A DNA stretch of 64,000 bases from an uncultured Clostridia bacterium (GCA_947630015.1 CANRFY010000001.1:73894-137893); one strand, 5' to 3'; shown: positions 44,472 to 54,072, counted from the first letter of the stretch. Made by a program: numbers and translations. Notes: generated by a model from the sequence alone, not told the origin.

Positions 44472-45227
44472 ATGAAATTTGAATTTCGGAATTTCAACAG
44501 AATATTGAAGCCGAAGCGCGCGACGACGTCGGCCGTTATCCTTGCCGCCGGACTTGGCGAGCGATTCGGCGGCGATAAAGCCGACGCGCTGATCGGCGGC
44601 AAAACGGTGCTTCAGCGCTCCGTCGAAGCGTTCGATCGATGCCCTCTCATTGACGAGATCATCGTCGTTCTGCCGAGCGACGGATTCGACGAGATAAAAG
44701 CCCGCGTTATGAGCATTATGCCGCCGAAGGTGAAGCACATCGTCCCGGGAGGCGAAACGCGGCAGCAATCCGCGCTGTTGGGCGCGGAGGCGACGCACGC
44801 CAAGGCCGGTCTCATCGCGATCCACGACGCCGCGCGCTGTATGGTCACGCCGGAAATGATCGAGGAGGTATGCAGACGCGCCGTCGATCACAGGGCGGCG
44901 GCCGCCGCCCATAAGGTCGTCGACACGGTGAAATACGCCGACGACACGGGATTCATCGAAAAGACTCTCGACCGCGATCATGTGTGGCTCGTCTCAACCC
45001 CGCAGGTATTCCTCGCGAATATGTACCGCGCCGCCATGTACACGGCGCGCGACGCGAAATTCGAGGCGACCGACGACTGCGCACTCGTGGAGCGGATCGG
45101 GTTCCGCGTCAAGCTCGTCGAGGTCGGTCCCGACAACATCAAGATCACGTATAAAGACGACATATTGCGCGCCGAGGACATTCTCGCGCGCAGGAGCAAG
45201 GAAAGCGGGGTTGACAGTGACCGATAA
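44472..45227 (+). CDS. ispD: 2-C-methyl-D-erythritol 4-phosphate cytidylyltransferase
   Basis: MEP-pathway enzyme joining CTP to methylerythritol phosphate. I choose the ATG at 44472 (11 bases after AGGAGG), giving 251 residues; 44451 would precede the ribosome binding site. The CTP-binding [19 protein letters not shown], the [10 protein letters not shown] region, the HDAARCMV aspartate site and a C-terminal [10 protein letters not shown] are all present. About 18 residues before the first strand form an unusual N-terminal extension. It overlaps ispF by 11 bp. Confidence 0.95.
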   Translation: MKFEFRNFNRILKPKRATTSAVILAAGLGERFGGDKADALIGGKTVLQRSVEAFDRCPLIDEIIVVLPSDGFDEIKARVMSIMPPKVKHIVPGGETRQQSALLGAEATHAKAGLIAIHDAARCMVTPEMIEEVCRRAVDHRAAAAAHKVVDTVKYADDTGFIEKTLDRDHVWLVSTPQVFLANMYRAAMYTARDAKFEATDDCALVERIGFRVKLVEVGPDNIKITYKDDILRAEDILARRSKESGVDSDR

Positions 45228-45732
45228 AATCAGCGCCGCAGGCGAACATCGTCCGCGATTCCGCGTCGGCCACGGCTACGACGTACACAGATTTGACGCG
45301 TCGCGTCCGCTCATACTCGGCGGCGTCCGCATAAGAGAGACGGACGGTCTGCTCGGCCATTCCGACGCCGACGTTCTGACGCACGCCGTAATGGACGCGC
45401 TGCTCGGCGCCGCCGCCGAGCGCGATATCGGGTGGTGGTTTCCCGACACTGACGAGCGGTATCGGGGCGCGGACAGCATTATGCTTTTATCGCGCGTCGG
45501 CGAGATAATCCGCGCAGACGGATACGAGATCGGTTCCGTAGATGCGACCGTGATCGCGCAGTCGCCGAAGCTGTCGCCGCATATCGACAATATGCGCGCC
45601 CGCATCGCCGAGGCTCTTGGCGTCGATGTTTCGTTCGTCAACGTAAAGGCGACGACCGAGGAGGGACTCGGCTTTACGGGCGCGCGCGAGGGCATCGCCG
45701 CTCATGCCGTGGCGCTGCTCGAATCTATATAA
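45217..45732 (+). CDS. ispF: 2-C-methyl-D-erythritol 2,4-cyclodiphosphate synthase
   Basis: Cyclises CDP-methylerythritol phosphate, releasing CMP. 171 residues from the GTG at 45217; a TTG at 45211 is an alternative, both behind AAGGAAAGCGGGG. Zinc ligands lie in GHGYDVHRF and [19 protein letters not shown], with the C-terminal [10 protein letters not shown](A/R)EG substrate loop. Full length for the trimeric family. Overlap with ispD indicates translational coupling; the ispD-ispF order is standard. Confidence 0.96.
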   Translation: MTDKISAAGEHRPRFRVGHGYDVHRFDASRPLILGGVRIRETDGLLGHSDADVLTHAVMDALLGAAAERDIGWWFPDTDERYRGADSIMLLSRVGEIIRADGYEIGSVDATVIAQSPKLSPHIDNMRARIAEALGVDVSFVNVKATTEEGLGFTGAREGIAAHAVALLESI

Positions 45733-45991
45733 AGCGCGGCGGCGCACGATAATTCCCTGCACTTCCGCTGTTTTCCGATTCCGTCGAACGCCGCCCGCGC
45801 GAATCTTTTACGGGACAATCACATCCCAATAATATGATATGGCGTCCGGTGAAAGCTGTCACCGCGGCACAGGCGCGGCACACGGCAGGTCAAGTCCCGA
45901 TTTTGCGCGGCGCGCGCCGTGTTCGTCCCGAAAAGCGCGCCCGCCGGTTCAAATATTTTTTTAAGAACGATTTTGAGAGGAGCAACAGATC

Positions 45992-46657
45992 ATGGTCTAT
46001 ATATCGCCGTCAATACTCGCATCAGATTTCGTGATACTCGGCGAACAGGTCGCGGAGGCTCAGGCCGGCGGCGCCGACATGATCCATGTCGACGTGATGG
46101 ACGGCGTTTTCGTGCCGAACATCAGCATAGGATTTCCCGTTATCAAATCGCTCAGCTCGCATTTCAGCATTCCCCTCGACGTACATCTTATGATCGACGA
46201 TCCGGATCGTTACGTCGATCTCGCCTGCACATCGGGCGCAGATTTTCTGACAGTTCACATCGAGCGGCTCCGCGATCCGAAATCGACGCTCGAACGCATA
46301 CGCGAACACGGCGTTCATCCGTCGATCTCCGTCTCGCCAAAGACGCCGATCGAATCCGTGTTCCCCTACATACGCGACGCCGACATGATCCTCGTCATGA
46401 CGGTCGAACCGGGCTTCGGTGGGCAGCACATAATCCCCGAAACGCTGATCAAGGTGCGCAAGCTGCGCGACGAGGTCAACCGCCGCGGGCTTCGCAATTA
46501 CAAGATCGAGGTCGACGGCGGCATCCGCGCGTCCAACGTCGCGACGGCAGTCACCGCCGGCGCGAATGTAATCGTGACAGGGAGCGCCGTATTCGGCGAT
46601 CCCGATATTCCCTCGGCAATAAAATCGATCCGCAGCGCCGCAAACGGCGATGTTTGA
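45992..46657 (+). CDS. rpe: ribulose-phosphate 3-epimerase
   Basis: Interconverts ribulose- and xylulose-5-phosphate. 221 residues with metal and catalytic motifs MIHVDVMDGVFVPNIS, VHLMI, MTVEPGFGGQ, VDGGI and the phosphate-binding GSAVFG. GAGAGGAG precedes the ATG. The 259-bp gap to ispF contains no gene; a TTTACG ... TAATAT pair near 45812-45840 may be its promoter, leaving a GC-rich leader of about 150 bp with several inverted repeats. Confidence 0.96.
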   Translation: MVYISPSILASDFVILGEQVAEAQAGGADMIHVDVMDGVFVPNISIGFPVIKSLSSHFSIPLDVHLMIDDPDRYVDLACTSGADFLTVHIERLRDPKSTLERIREHGVHPSISVSPKTPIESVFPYIRDADMILVMTVEPGFGGQHIIPETLIKVRKLRDEVNRRGLRNYKIEVDGGIRASNVATAVTAGANVIVTGSAVFGDPDIPSAIKSIRSAANGDV

Positions 46658-46670
46658 GCATACAATATAA

Positions 46671-46696
46671 AAGCCCGCCTTACGGCGGGCTTATTG
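46671..46696 (+). terminator. rpe terminator
   Basis: AAGCCCGCC, TTA, GGCGGGCTT followed by ATTGTTTT. Confidence 0.88.
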
Positions 46697-46720
46697 TTTT
46701 GCGATCGGAATTACGCCGCG

Positions 46721-47818
46721 TCAGGAGGGCAGCGGGACGTTTTCCACGGCCTTGCAAAGACTTTCATAGTATTTGCACGCGGCTCTGACGCCTTTTTGGA
46801 CGGCTTCCTTCACCTTTTGCCTATCGGCATGATCATTATTGCCGGAGCTTGATTTCATATCGATTTTCTGTCCGTACACATTAAAAAAGGAATCTCTGCT
46901 CATATCCGACTCGAAATCGTCCGCAATGCGCTTGAAGGCTTTGCATTCCTCCAACAATTCCTCCTGCTTCTTCAAAAGCTCCGCGCGGGCGCGGCTGCGT
47001 TCGCTGCGATGGCGAAACGCGCGCAGATTGTATCGAAACGATTTTATTTTGCAGCAGATAAACACGACGATGATGAGCGTGAGCGTGATCAATACGGCGT
47101 ATACAGTTCGCGCGGCGTCGCTTTCCGCAGATATGCTGAAATTCAGCACAAGCACGGGCGCGATGCAGATAATGACGCCGAACAGCGCGCCGACGAATCC
47201 GTCGAGCGCGATGCCTAAAATGACGAGCGGCAGCCCGACAAGCACTCCGTAAACGCCGATTACTGCGTTCGGCGCAGACACGAGCAGCTCCATTAAAGGC
47301 TTGCACAGCCACGGCAAAACGATCGCCGTCACAGCGACTATGAATACTGCGATGTTGATGAATAATCCCGCCGTCGATCCTTTGAACGAATCGCAGTCTC
47401 TGACAAATCTTCCGACGCGGGCGCCGAGTTTGCCGCGGAAATCGTCTACGGAATAGTCGAGATTCATTCCATGCGATTTTCTCTTTTTCGACAAAAGCTC
47501 GCCCGTTTTGCCGAGCCATAACAGCTTCCGCTCGACGCTTTTATCATTTTGCAGCTCGATCTCGAGTCCGTCGCACATCGCGTCGATATCGCCGGATCTG
47601 TCAAATGTTCCGATAAGCTCGTTTGATAAGCTTGTAAGCGTTTCATCCGGAAACAGATAGAGCGAGGTCGTGTCGAGTTCGGGGCCGAAAAGAAATCCTC
47701 CCGAGTCTCCTTTGCCTCCGTACACCTGCTCCAAGCTGAAATACAGCTTTTCTAATAATTGTTCGCTTGTTTTCTGTTCGGCTTTTGCTGTTGTCGCTTT
47801 TTCTTCGCTGTTGTCCAT
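46721..47818 (-). CDS. multi-pass membrane protein of unknown function
   Basis: 365 residues. A soluble N-terminal region (about 1-145) with charged helices precedes four membrane segments (about 148-170, 180-203, 207-230, 238-258) and a charged helical C terminus (about 265-365, RSERSRARAELLKKQEELLEE, coiled-coil-like). No recognisable domain. GGAGG lies about 10 bases before the ATG. The neighbour upstream on the same strand is a lipoprotein, so the two may form an envelope pair. Confidence 0.75.
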   Translation of the reverse strand: MDNSEEKATTAKAEQKTSEQLLEKLYFSLEQVYGGKGDSGGFLFGPELDTTSLYLFPDETLTSLSNELIGTFDRSGDIDAMCDGLEIELQNDKSVERKLLWLGKTGELLSKKRKSHGMNLDYSVDDFRGKLGARVGRFVRDCDSFKGSTAGLFINIAVFIVAVTAIVLPWLCKPLMELLVSAPNAVIGVYGVLVGLPLVILGIALDGFVGALFGVIICIAPVLVLNFSISAESDAARTVYAVLITLTLIIVVFICCKIKSFRYNLRAFRHRSERSRARAELLKKQEELLEECKAFKRIADDFESDMSRDSFFNVYGQKIDMKSSSGNNDHADRQKVKEAVQKGVRAACKYYESLCKAVENVPLPS

Positions 47819-47910
47819 CTTTCTGACAGCCTCCGATTTTTACAGTGCGGCGACGTGCGCCGAAATGATTATATCACCGATCGCACTGATTTTCAACACG
47901 GCGCGCGATT

Positions 47911-48987
47911 CTACTCTTCAATTAGTTTTATGCCGTCAAATGCGGGCGCGCCATCGCCGTCTGCAAACGGGATCATAATCGCGCAGCCGTCTTTTATCGT
48001 TTGATAATCCGCATCGGCGTATTTTTCGACCGCATCGATCAGCTCGGCGTTTGATATATTATAGCTTTCCAAAGAAACGGGATCGTTATAATTGACGATA
48101 TAGAAGCCGCATTCGTTTCGGATGAAATTCTCGCCGGAGATAAACGTGCCGACACTGTGCAAAAACGAGCCGATCGAAACATTGTTCGACGGCGCCGACA
48201 ACTGCTCGCCGATTCGTATGCAGTCGACGCTTACGTTATCCCCCGCCCCGAACGACGCAAGAATATTGACGGGATCGCCGTCAATATTCGATTCGATCAG
48301 GAGCGATTCGATTTTGCCGTAGCGATCTAACCTGATATTGCTCTTTACAACAGACAGATCGTGCGCGTCGGTCAGGCACGCCACCGCCAGCTTCGACATG
48401 AACCCGTCGACGTCAAACAGGCGGTAACCGGACGGCACGCCGTCGCTGCCGATCGCAGTTATTTCCTCGGTTTTCACATCGGCTCTGTACGACTCGGTTT
48501 TGAAGTTCCCCGCAGACACGTACCGTTCGACTTGAAAATATAATACGCCGTCTTGGCACGTGATCGCCTCAAAGCTGTCAAATCCGGCGTCGCATTCAAG
48601 CATCGTCAGCGACACGGACGAAACAGACCGGCGAACGTCCGCGCTTTTTATGTCGTAGCAGTACAAATACGGATACTCGATCTTATAAAGCGTATATGCG
48701 TCAAAACAGCATGATTTATATGATTCCGCCCCCATCGACACATCCATTAAAAGGATATTCTCGCCATTGACGAAATGAAATAAGCCGAGTTTTGTCACCT
48801 CTCCGTCAGAATAACAGGCAAGAAAATAGTCCCGATCCTGCGAGTATATTATATTGTAAACGTCCTTTTCGATTGTCGCCGCATCCTCCGCGCCGCTTTC
48901 GTCCTCGGACGGCGGAGCATAAGCGGGCGAACAAGAAAACAAAATGAAAGCGCAGACGGCTGTGAGACATATAAATAAACGTTTCAT
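47911..48987 (-). CDS. secreted lipoprotein of unknown function
   Basis: 358 residues from the ATG at 48987, behind GAGGTGCCGGA. The signal peptide MKRLFICLTAVCAFILFSC ends in a lipobox (ILFSC), followed by an acidic spacer (PPSEDESGAEDA). The mature part contains repeated YxxxY/F and strand-rich segments (KLGLFHFVNGENILLMDVS, YKIEYPYLYCYDIKSA) suggestive of a beta-propeller, but I cannot assign a family. It is divergent from the membrane-bound MerR genes 360 bp away. Confidence 0.75.
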   Translation of the reverse strand: MKRLFICLTAVCAFILFSCSPAYAPPSEDESGAEDAATIEKDVYNIIYSQDRDYFLACYSDGEVTKLGLFHFVNGENILLMDVSMGAESYKSCCFDAYTLYKIEYPYLYCYDIKSADVRRSVSSVSLTMLECDAGFDSFEAITCQDGVLYFQVERYVSAGNFKTESYRADVKTEEITAIGSDGVPSGYRLFDVDGFMSKLAVACLTDAHDLSVVKSNIRLDRYGKIESLLIESNIDGDPVNILASFGAGDNVSVDCIRIGEQLSAPSNNVSIGSFLHSVGTFISGENFIRNECGFYIVNYNDPVSLESYNISNAELIDAVEKYADADYQTIKDGCAIMIPFADGDGAPAFDGIKLIEE

Positions 48988-49347
48988 TCCGGCACCTCGT
49001 CGAACGATCGACAGTATATAATTGTGATAAAACGGACTCGCGTCCGGCGTCAAGGAACGCCGCATCGACATGAAAAGTGTAGCACAAAAGACGCCGTATC
49101 GTCAAGCCGTAATTTCACGCGCGCGGCATTTGTCCGCGCGCTTTTATGCGACATATGCAATTATTTGCAGAAACGGTAAAAATCCTCTGTATCATCGTAT
49201 TGCCCCGCGGCGGCGCGCGCGTTATAATGATGATGAGAGCAAAAAAATCGTCCGCGAGCGAATTTTTTATGGAGAAAACGCTTGCTTATGACGCGGCGTC
49301 ATATGTTATCATCATGTCGAAAGAGGCACAGAGGAGGTGTTGACAAT

Positions 49348-50400
49348 ATGAAAATAGGCGACGCCGCGTCAAAGTCGGGTCTGACGGTGCGCGCGGTGAG
49401 ACTTTACGAGTCGATGGGACTCGTGAAGCCAGAGGTGAAAAAGTCGGGCGGACGTTCGTACCGCGATTACCGCGACCGCGACGTCAAGCGCCTTTGCGTT
49501 ATTGCGGAGCTGCGGCGCGCGATGTTCACGCTCGACGAGATCGCGGCGATGATAAACGATCCCGAGACGATAGGAAACGCTGTCGCGAACAACGCGGCCC
49601 GCGTCGACAGGGAGGCGGCGGCGCTCGCGGCGATATCGGATAAGCTCGGCGGCATATATAACGTTCACGATGCGGGAGCGCTCGCGAACGCGCTCTCCGA
49701 CTTCGAAATTCCGTCTGACGACGACGATGTCGACGACATGGGCGGCGACGCGGATGAGATCGATGCCGGCGATAATGCCGCGCCGGCGCTCGGCGAGCGC
49801 GTCCGCGCATTCCTGAATCGCTTTGCCGATATGTTCTATACATCGTCGGGACGGCTGTCGCCGGTGCGGATACTCGCCGCCGCCGCGGCGATTCTCGCCG
49901 TCGCAGCAATCGTTGTATCGACGCCGATAACGACCGTCGAGACGCGCGAATACGCGGGCATATCGCTGACGCTCGACGATCTCCCCGTCGGCAGTGCCGG
50001 CGATTACGACGTATGCGGGAACGCGGCGAGCATGAAAATAAAGCGCAAGCATTACCTTTTGCGAGAAACGCGCGTCGACGGCGACATTGAAATAAACGAG
50101 AGCGTCAAGTCCGGCACAGACGGCTCAGGCCTGTCCATATCGTTCTCGTCAGAAGCAAATCAGCTGACGGCGCTGTCGGGTTCCGCCTCCGGCGTTTTGA
50201 CAGCCCGCGGCGACGGATACATTATTTACGCCGACAGCGGGTTTGACGATCTCGTCGTCGTTGTTGTCAACAGCGGCGGATACACCGAGGATATTATACT
50301 TTTGTCGGGTACGGGCGATATCGGCAGCGCGATCGATTTCTTTGTCGGCGCGCAGATCGTGGCGCCGACAAATATCGAAAGCGAGGGTGATCTGCAATGA
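49348..50400 (+). CDS. MerR-type regulator fused to a membrane segment and an external domain
   Basis: 351 residues from the ATG at 49348, 9 bases after AGGAGGTG. A MerR winged helix (about 1-70, GLTVRAVRLYESMGLVKPE) and linker helix (about 80-115) are followed by an acidic stretch (DDDDVDDMGGDADEIDAGD), a membrane segment (about 174-196, ILAAAAAILAVAAIVVSTPI) and about 150 external residues rich in strands (YAGISLTLDDL ... DDLVVVVVNSGGYTEDIILLSG). Ordinary MerR regulators are soluble, so this one should sense outside signals from the membrane. It overlaps the second MerR gene by four bases. Confidence 0.85.
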   Translation: MKIGDAASKSGLTVRAVRLYESMGLVKPEVKKSGGRSYRDYRDRDVKRLCVIAELRRAMFTLDEIAAMINDPETIGNAVANNAARVDREAAALAAISDKLGGIYNVHDAGALANALSDFEIPSDDDDVDDMGGDADEIDAGDNAAPALGERVRAFLNRFADMFYTSSGRLSPVRILAAAAAILAVAAIVVSTPITTVETREYAGISLTLDDLPVGSAGDYDVCGNAASMKIKRKHYLLRETRVDGDIEINESVKSGTDGSGLSISFSSEANQLTALSGSASGVLTARGDGYIIYADSGFDDLVVVVVNSGGYTEDIILLSGTGDIGSAIDFFVGAQIVAPTNIESEGDLQ

Positions 50401-50975
50401 GGATAAAAGAAGCGGTGGCGGCGACGGGGCTGACGGAGCGCGCCATTCGCGTGTATGAGGAGGCGGGACTCGTGTCGCCCGAAACAGTAGATAAAAACGG
50501 GCGCGATTTCCGCGATTACGGCGACGGCGACATCGAACGGCTGCGCATGATCGCGAAGCTTCGCCGCGCGCGGTTCTCGATTGATGAGATAAAAACGATG
50601 ACGGACGATCCCGACGCAGTCGCGCCGACGCTGAATCTAAAGCGAAAGCGCGTCGCCGAGCGCGCCGCGTCGATGCGTTCCCTGTCGGAGCGTCTGCATG
50701 GTATCATCGACGCGCCGATGATGGCGTGCACCGCGTCCGAGCTTGCGAAAATGATTTCCGGCGCGCGCCGCGACAGACTGCCTACATTCGACGAGGCGGC
50801 GGCGAATAACGGCGAGATTTATGAAAAATATTTTCTCGACGGGTCGTGGTTCGACAGGCGCGAGCGTGCGCGCGGTCTGTCGTGGCGCGTGATGAGTTTT
50901 ATCTGTCGGGCGGCCGCTTGCGTTGTGCTTTCGCTTTTGATATTATACCTTTTGACCGTCATTCTGCGCGGATGA
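50397..50975 (+). CDS. second MerR-type regulator with C-terminal membrane anchor
   Basis: 192 residues. MerR winged helix (about 1-70, MRIKEAVAATGLTERAIRVYEEAG), dimerisation helix, then a C-terminal membrane segment (about 165-190, SFICRAAACVVLSLLILYLLTVIL) with no external domain. It overlaps the preceding MerR gene (ATGA), so the two proteins are made together and could form a heterodimer on the membrane. DNA target unknown. Confidence 0.85.
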   Translation: MRIKEAVAATGLTERAIRVYEEAGLVSPETVDKNGRDFRDYGDGDIERLRMIAKLRRARFSIDEIKTMTDDPDAVAPTLNLKRKRVAERAASMRSLSERLHGIIDAPMMACTASELAKMISGARRDRLPTFDEAAANNGEIYEKYFLDGSWFDRRERARGLSWRVMSFICRAAACVVLSLLILYLLTVILRG

Positions 50976-51011
50976 TAACGCCGCGCCGCGCGCGTTATAA
51001 TGAAAGTCAAA

Positions 51012-51050
51012 ATCCCATCCGATCGCCCGCAAGGGAGATCGGATGGGATC
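51012..51050. terminator. terminator after the MerR pair
   Basis: AATCCCATCCGATC, loop, GATCGGATGGGATCGTTTT; arms of 13 bp. It serves the plus-strand MerR genes and possibly the minus-strand XRE gene. Confidence 0.85.
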
Positions 51051-51107
51051 GTTTTGCAGATCGGCAGAACGTCCGGCGCGTTCGCCTCGGCGGCGCGCCT
51101 CAGAGCG

Positions 51108-52364
51108 TCATATAAACGGCGAGATTTCCTTGACGCCGTCGATGTCGCCGCGCTTGATCGCGCTTTTCAAAAGCGTGTGCAGCGTGTCTTCGTCGAGAAA
51201 CGGGAACAGCGGCGCAAGCTCGCGCAGCGCGGTTGCTTCGGGCAGCTTGCGCATAAGCCCTGTGATTGAATCGTCGTCTAAGAACGGCGCGATTGCCGTC
51301 AGCGACGCTATCGTTACCCCGCCTTCGATCTTCTCAATAAGACTTGTGATCGAATCGTCGTCTAAAAACGGCGCGAGCGCCGTCAACGATTCTATCGTTA
51401 CCCCGCCTTCGATCTTCTCAATAAGACTTGTGATCGAATCGTCGACTAAAAACGGCGCGAGCGCCGTCAGCGATTCTACCGTTACGCCGCCGTCAATCTT
51501 TTCGATAAGACTTGTGATCGAATCATCGTCTAAGAACGGCGCGAGCGCCGTCAACGATTCTACCGTCACCCCGCCGTCGATTTTCTCGATAAGTCCTGTG
51601 ATCGAATCGTCGTCGAGGAACGGCGCGAGCGCTGTCAGCGATTCTATCGTTACCCCGCCGTCGATTTTCTCGATAAGATTTGTGATCGAATCGTCGACGA
51701 GAAACGGCGCAAGCGCCGTTAACGATTCTATCGTAACCCCGCCATCAATTTTCTCGATAAGTCCTGTGATCGAATCGTCGTCTAAAAACGGTGCGAGCGC
51801 CGTCAGCGATTCAATCGTCACCCCGCCGTCAATTTTCTCTAAAAGCCCTGTGATCGAATCATCGTCTAAGAACGGCGCGAGCGCCGTCAGCGATTCTACC
51901 GTTACACCGCCGTCGAGTTTCTCCAAAAGCTCCGCAAGCACGCACGAGTCGACGAACGGCGCGAACGCCTCCAAAATCTCGATATCTACGCTCTCTGCTC
52001 CGGACAGCGCGCCGTCGATTTCGCTCGGCGGCAGTATCGGTGCAACTTCGCACATATCCTGCAAAGACAGCGTCGGCGGCAAATCGTCGCTTTCCTCTCC
52101 GTTTTTCTCAGAGCGCTCCATAACTTTGGCAACAGTCTCCGAAACGCCGCCAAGAAGTTCCTCCAACGTTATGTCGAGGACAAAGCAAAGGTCACGCAGC
52201 TTCGATATATCAGGCATTGAGTTGCCGCGTTCCCAATTTGAAACGGCTTGAAAGCTCACCCCCATCTCGTCCGCTAACTGCATCTGCGTCATATTTTGAG
52301 CGACGCGCGCGTCTCTGATTTTTCGCGCAGTATAGCGCGTGTCGAATCCGAAATTGTTTTTCAT
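51108..52364 (-). CDS. XRE regulator with ten 28-residue helical repeats
   Basis: 418 residues from the ATG at 52364, behind GGAGGTGG; an upstream in-frame reading is not supported. The helix-turn-helix lies at about 10-65 (NMTQMQLADEMGVSFQAVSN, PDISKLRDLCFVLDITLEELLG). An acidic linker (to about 133) is followed by ten near-identical repeats of 28 residues (LAPFLDDDSITGLIEKI plus DGGVTIESLTA), residues 134-413. The repeats give an extended helical rod or solenoid. Its ligand or partner is unknown. Downstream is the convergent MerR pair. Confidence 0.88.
   Translation of the reverse strand: MKNNFGFDTRYTARKIRDARVAQNMTQMQLADEMGVSFQAVSNWERGNSMPDISKLRDLCFVLDITLEELLGGVSETVAKVMERSEKNGEESDDLPPTLSLQDMCEVAPILPPSEIDGALSGAESVDIEILEAFAPFVDSCVLAELLEKLDGGVTVESLTALAPFLDDDSITGLLEKIDGGVTIESLTALAPFLDDDSITGLIEKIDGGVTIESLTALAPFLVDDSITNLIEKIDGGVTIESLTALAPFLDDDSITGLIEKIDGGVTVESLTALAPFLDDDSITSLIEKIDGGVTVESLTALAPFLVDDSITSLIEKIEGGVTIESLTALAPFLDDDSITSLIEKIEGGVTIASLTAIAPFLDDDSITGLMRKLPEATALRELAPLFPFLDEDTLHTLLKSAIKRGDIDGVKEISPFI
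51126..51965 (-). repeat. 84-bp in-frame tandem repeat within the XRE gene
   Basis: Ten consecutive 84-bp units; the central seven are nearly identical in DNA as well as protein, with scattered synonymous changes. Outer units (first, ninth, tenth) are more diverged, the expected pattern for recent internal expansion by unequal crossover or slippage. Confidence 0.92.
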
Positions 52365-52536
52365 GTTCCACCTCCGTGAATTTTCGCGGGTACCTCGCAT
52401 GACAGAATCATACCAAAAAATCGCGCGCTTTGCAATCAAGAGGCGCTTGAGTCGACAAAAATCGGCGCCGCACTCCGCGTCAAGCGGAGGTTGAATCAGC
52501 ATTTTACGCCGCCGGCAGCGCTCAAGCGGCAAATCA

Positions 52537-52562
52537 AAACGGCGGGGAGACCCGCCGTTTTC
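52537..52562 (-). terminator. terminator of the two-component operon
   Basis: AAAACGGCGGG, GAGA, CCCGCCGTTTT beyond the histidine kinase stop. Confidence 0.88.
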
Positions 52563-52575
52563 TCCGCTCGGCGGA

Positions 52576-54072
52576 TTATAAATCAAGGCCGACGGTGAAC
52601 GTAAATTCGCAGTATTTCCCCTGCTCGCTTTTGACCTCTATCGACTCGCCGAACGCGTCCAGAACCGTTTTCGTTATATATAATCCGAGACCGACGCCGG
52701 TTTTGTCAAGGCCGCGGCTCTTATCCGATTTATAGAATCTGTCGAATATGAGCGGCAGCTCCGATTCCGCGATCCCGCGTCCCTCGTTATACACGCTTAC
52801 ATACGCCTTTTTCGCGCGCACCGCGATCCCGACGCGCAGCCGTCCGCCCTCGCGCGAGAATTTGACCGCGTTGTCGCAAAGATTATAAAGCGCCTGATAT
52901 ACGGCGTCGTGATCGGAGCGGACGTAGATATTATCGCTCGAACAGTTGAATTCGACGCCGAGGCGTTCTTCCTCGATCCGCGTCTCCATCGAGATCATGA
53001 TCTGGCGCGCCATCTCGCATATGTCGAACCGCGTCAGCGTGAATTTGCGTTCGCCCGATTCGATGCGGGTCAGATCGAGCAGCGACGCGACGAGGCGCGA
53101 CAGCCGCTTTGTCTCGGTGCTGACGATCTCGAGATAATGGCGTTCCCTCTCCTTCGGGATCGTGCCGTCGAGGATGCCGTCGACGAATCCCGATATCGTC
53201 GTCATCGGCGTGCGCATATCGTGAGAAACGTTCGCGAGGAACGTGCGGCGCATTTCCTCGTTGTGCGAGAGCGATCGCGCCATATTGTTGAACGCGACCG
53301 CAAGCTCCGCCACCTCGTCGTTGCCCGATACGATGACGCGCGCGTCAAAATCGCCCGCCGCAAAGCTCTTCGCGGCGACGCTCATGTTTTTGATCGGACG
53401 CGTCACGCGGTCGCTTATAAAGTAAACGGCGACGAGCGCCGCGAGCATCACCCACAGGCTCGACAAGATCGAGCTGTTTATCAGCGAGCCGAGCAGGCTG
53501 TCCGTATTGGAGCTGTCCGAGCAGGTGAAGACCGCGCCGACAGTTTCGCCGGCGCGAGTTACGCGCGCGCCGCATACGTATTTGACGTCGGCGAATACTT
53601 CGCCCACACCGCCCTCGACGTCGGCGTCTTCCCCGCCGCCCCTGCTCGTGATGAACGCGTGATCGGGCGTGGCGTATACCTCCTCCATCACGTCGGCGTC
53701 GACGACGTAAACGGGACTTGCCGGCGACGTCACCGACGGGACGTCGCCTCCCATCGTCAAAAGCACGCGCCCCGACGGATCGGTCATGACGATCGACATA
53801 TCGCCCGCATACGACATCATCATCCCGACCGTCTCCCTGATCGAATCAGCATAGCTCGCTATATACTGCTCAAATGTCACATAGCGCATATCGACGAATT
53901 CGCTCGTTATCTGGCGCGTGACGGATTCGGACGCACGCGACAGCGACAGCTCCTTCGAGTTGCTCGAATACGTGCCGAACAGCGACGAGATGATCGATAT
54001 CTGTATGATAAAGCTGATAATGATCGTCAGCATGACGACCGTCACGTATTTAGTGAACACGGATTTGAACAT
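52576..54072 (-). CDS. HAMP-containing sensor histidine kinase
   Basis: 498 residues. Membrane segment (about 8-30), external sensor domain (about 31-200), second membrane segment (about 201-222), HAMP (about 223-275), dimerisation helix with H284 in NVSHDMRTPM, and ATPase motifs NLCDNAVKFSREGG (N box), GRGI (G1), GVGLGLYI (G2). AAAGGAGG precedes the ATG. It pairs with the OmpR-type regulator upstream; the external domain is Cache/PAS-like by shape but the signal is unknown. Confidence 0.95.
   Translation of the reverse strand: MFKSVFTKYVTVVMLTIIISFIIQISIISSLFGTYSSNSKELSLSRASESVTRQITSEFVDMRYVTFEQYIASYADSIRETVGMMMSYAGDMSIVMTDPSGRVLLTMGGDVPSVTSPASPVYVVDADVMEEVYATPDHAFITSRGGGEDADVEGGVGEVFADVKYVCGARVTRAGETVGAVFTCSDSSNTDSLLGSLINSSILSSLWVMLAALVAVYFISDRVTRPIKNMSVAAKSFAAGDFDARVIVSGNDEVAELAVAFNNMARSLSHNEEMRRTFLANVSHDMRTPMTTISGFVDGILDGTIPKERERHYLEIVSTETKRLSRLVASLLDLTRIESGERKFTLTRFDICEMARQIMISMETRIEEERLGVEFNCSSDNIYVRSDHDAVYQALYNLCDNAVKFSREGGRLRVGIAVRAKKAYVSVYNEGRGIAESELPLIFDRFYKSDKSRGLDKTGVGLGLYITKTVLDAFGESIEVKSEQGKYCEFTFTVGLDL

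Noticed and set aside
51126..51965. A CRISPR or satellite array.
   Set aside because: Unit length is exactly 84 bp in frame and encodes a coherent 28-residue protein repeat.
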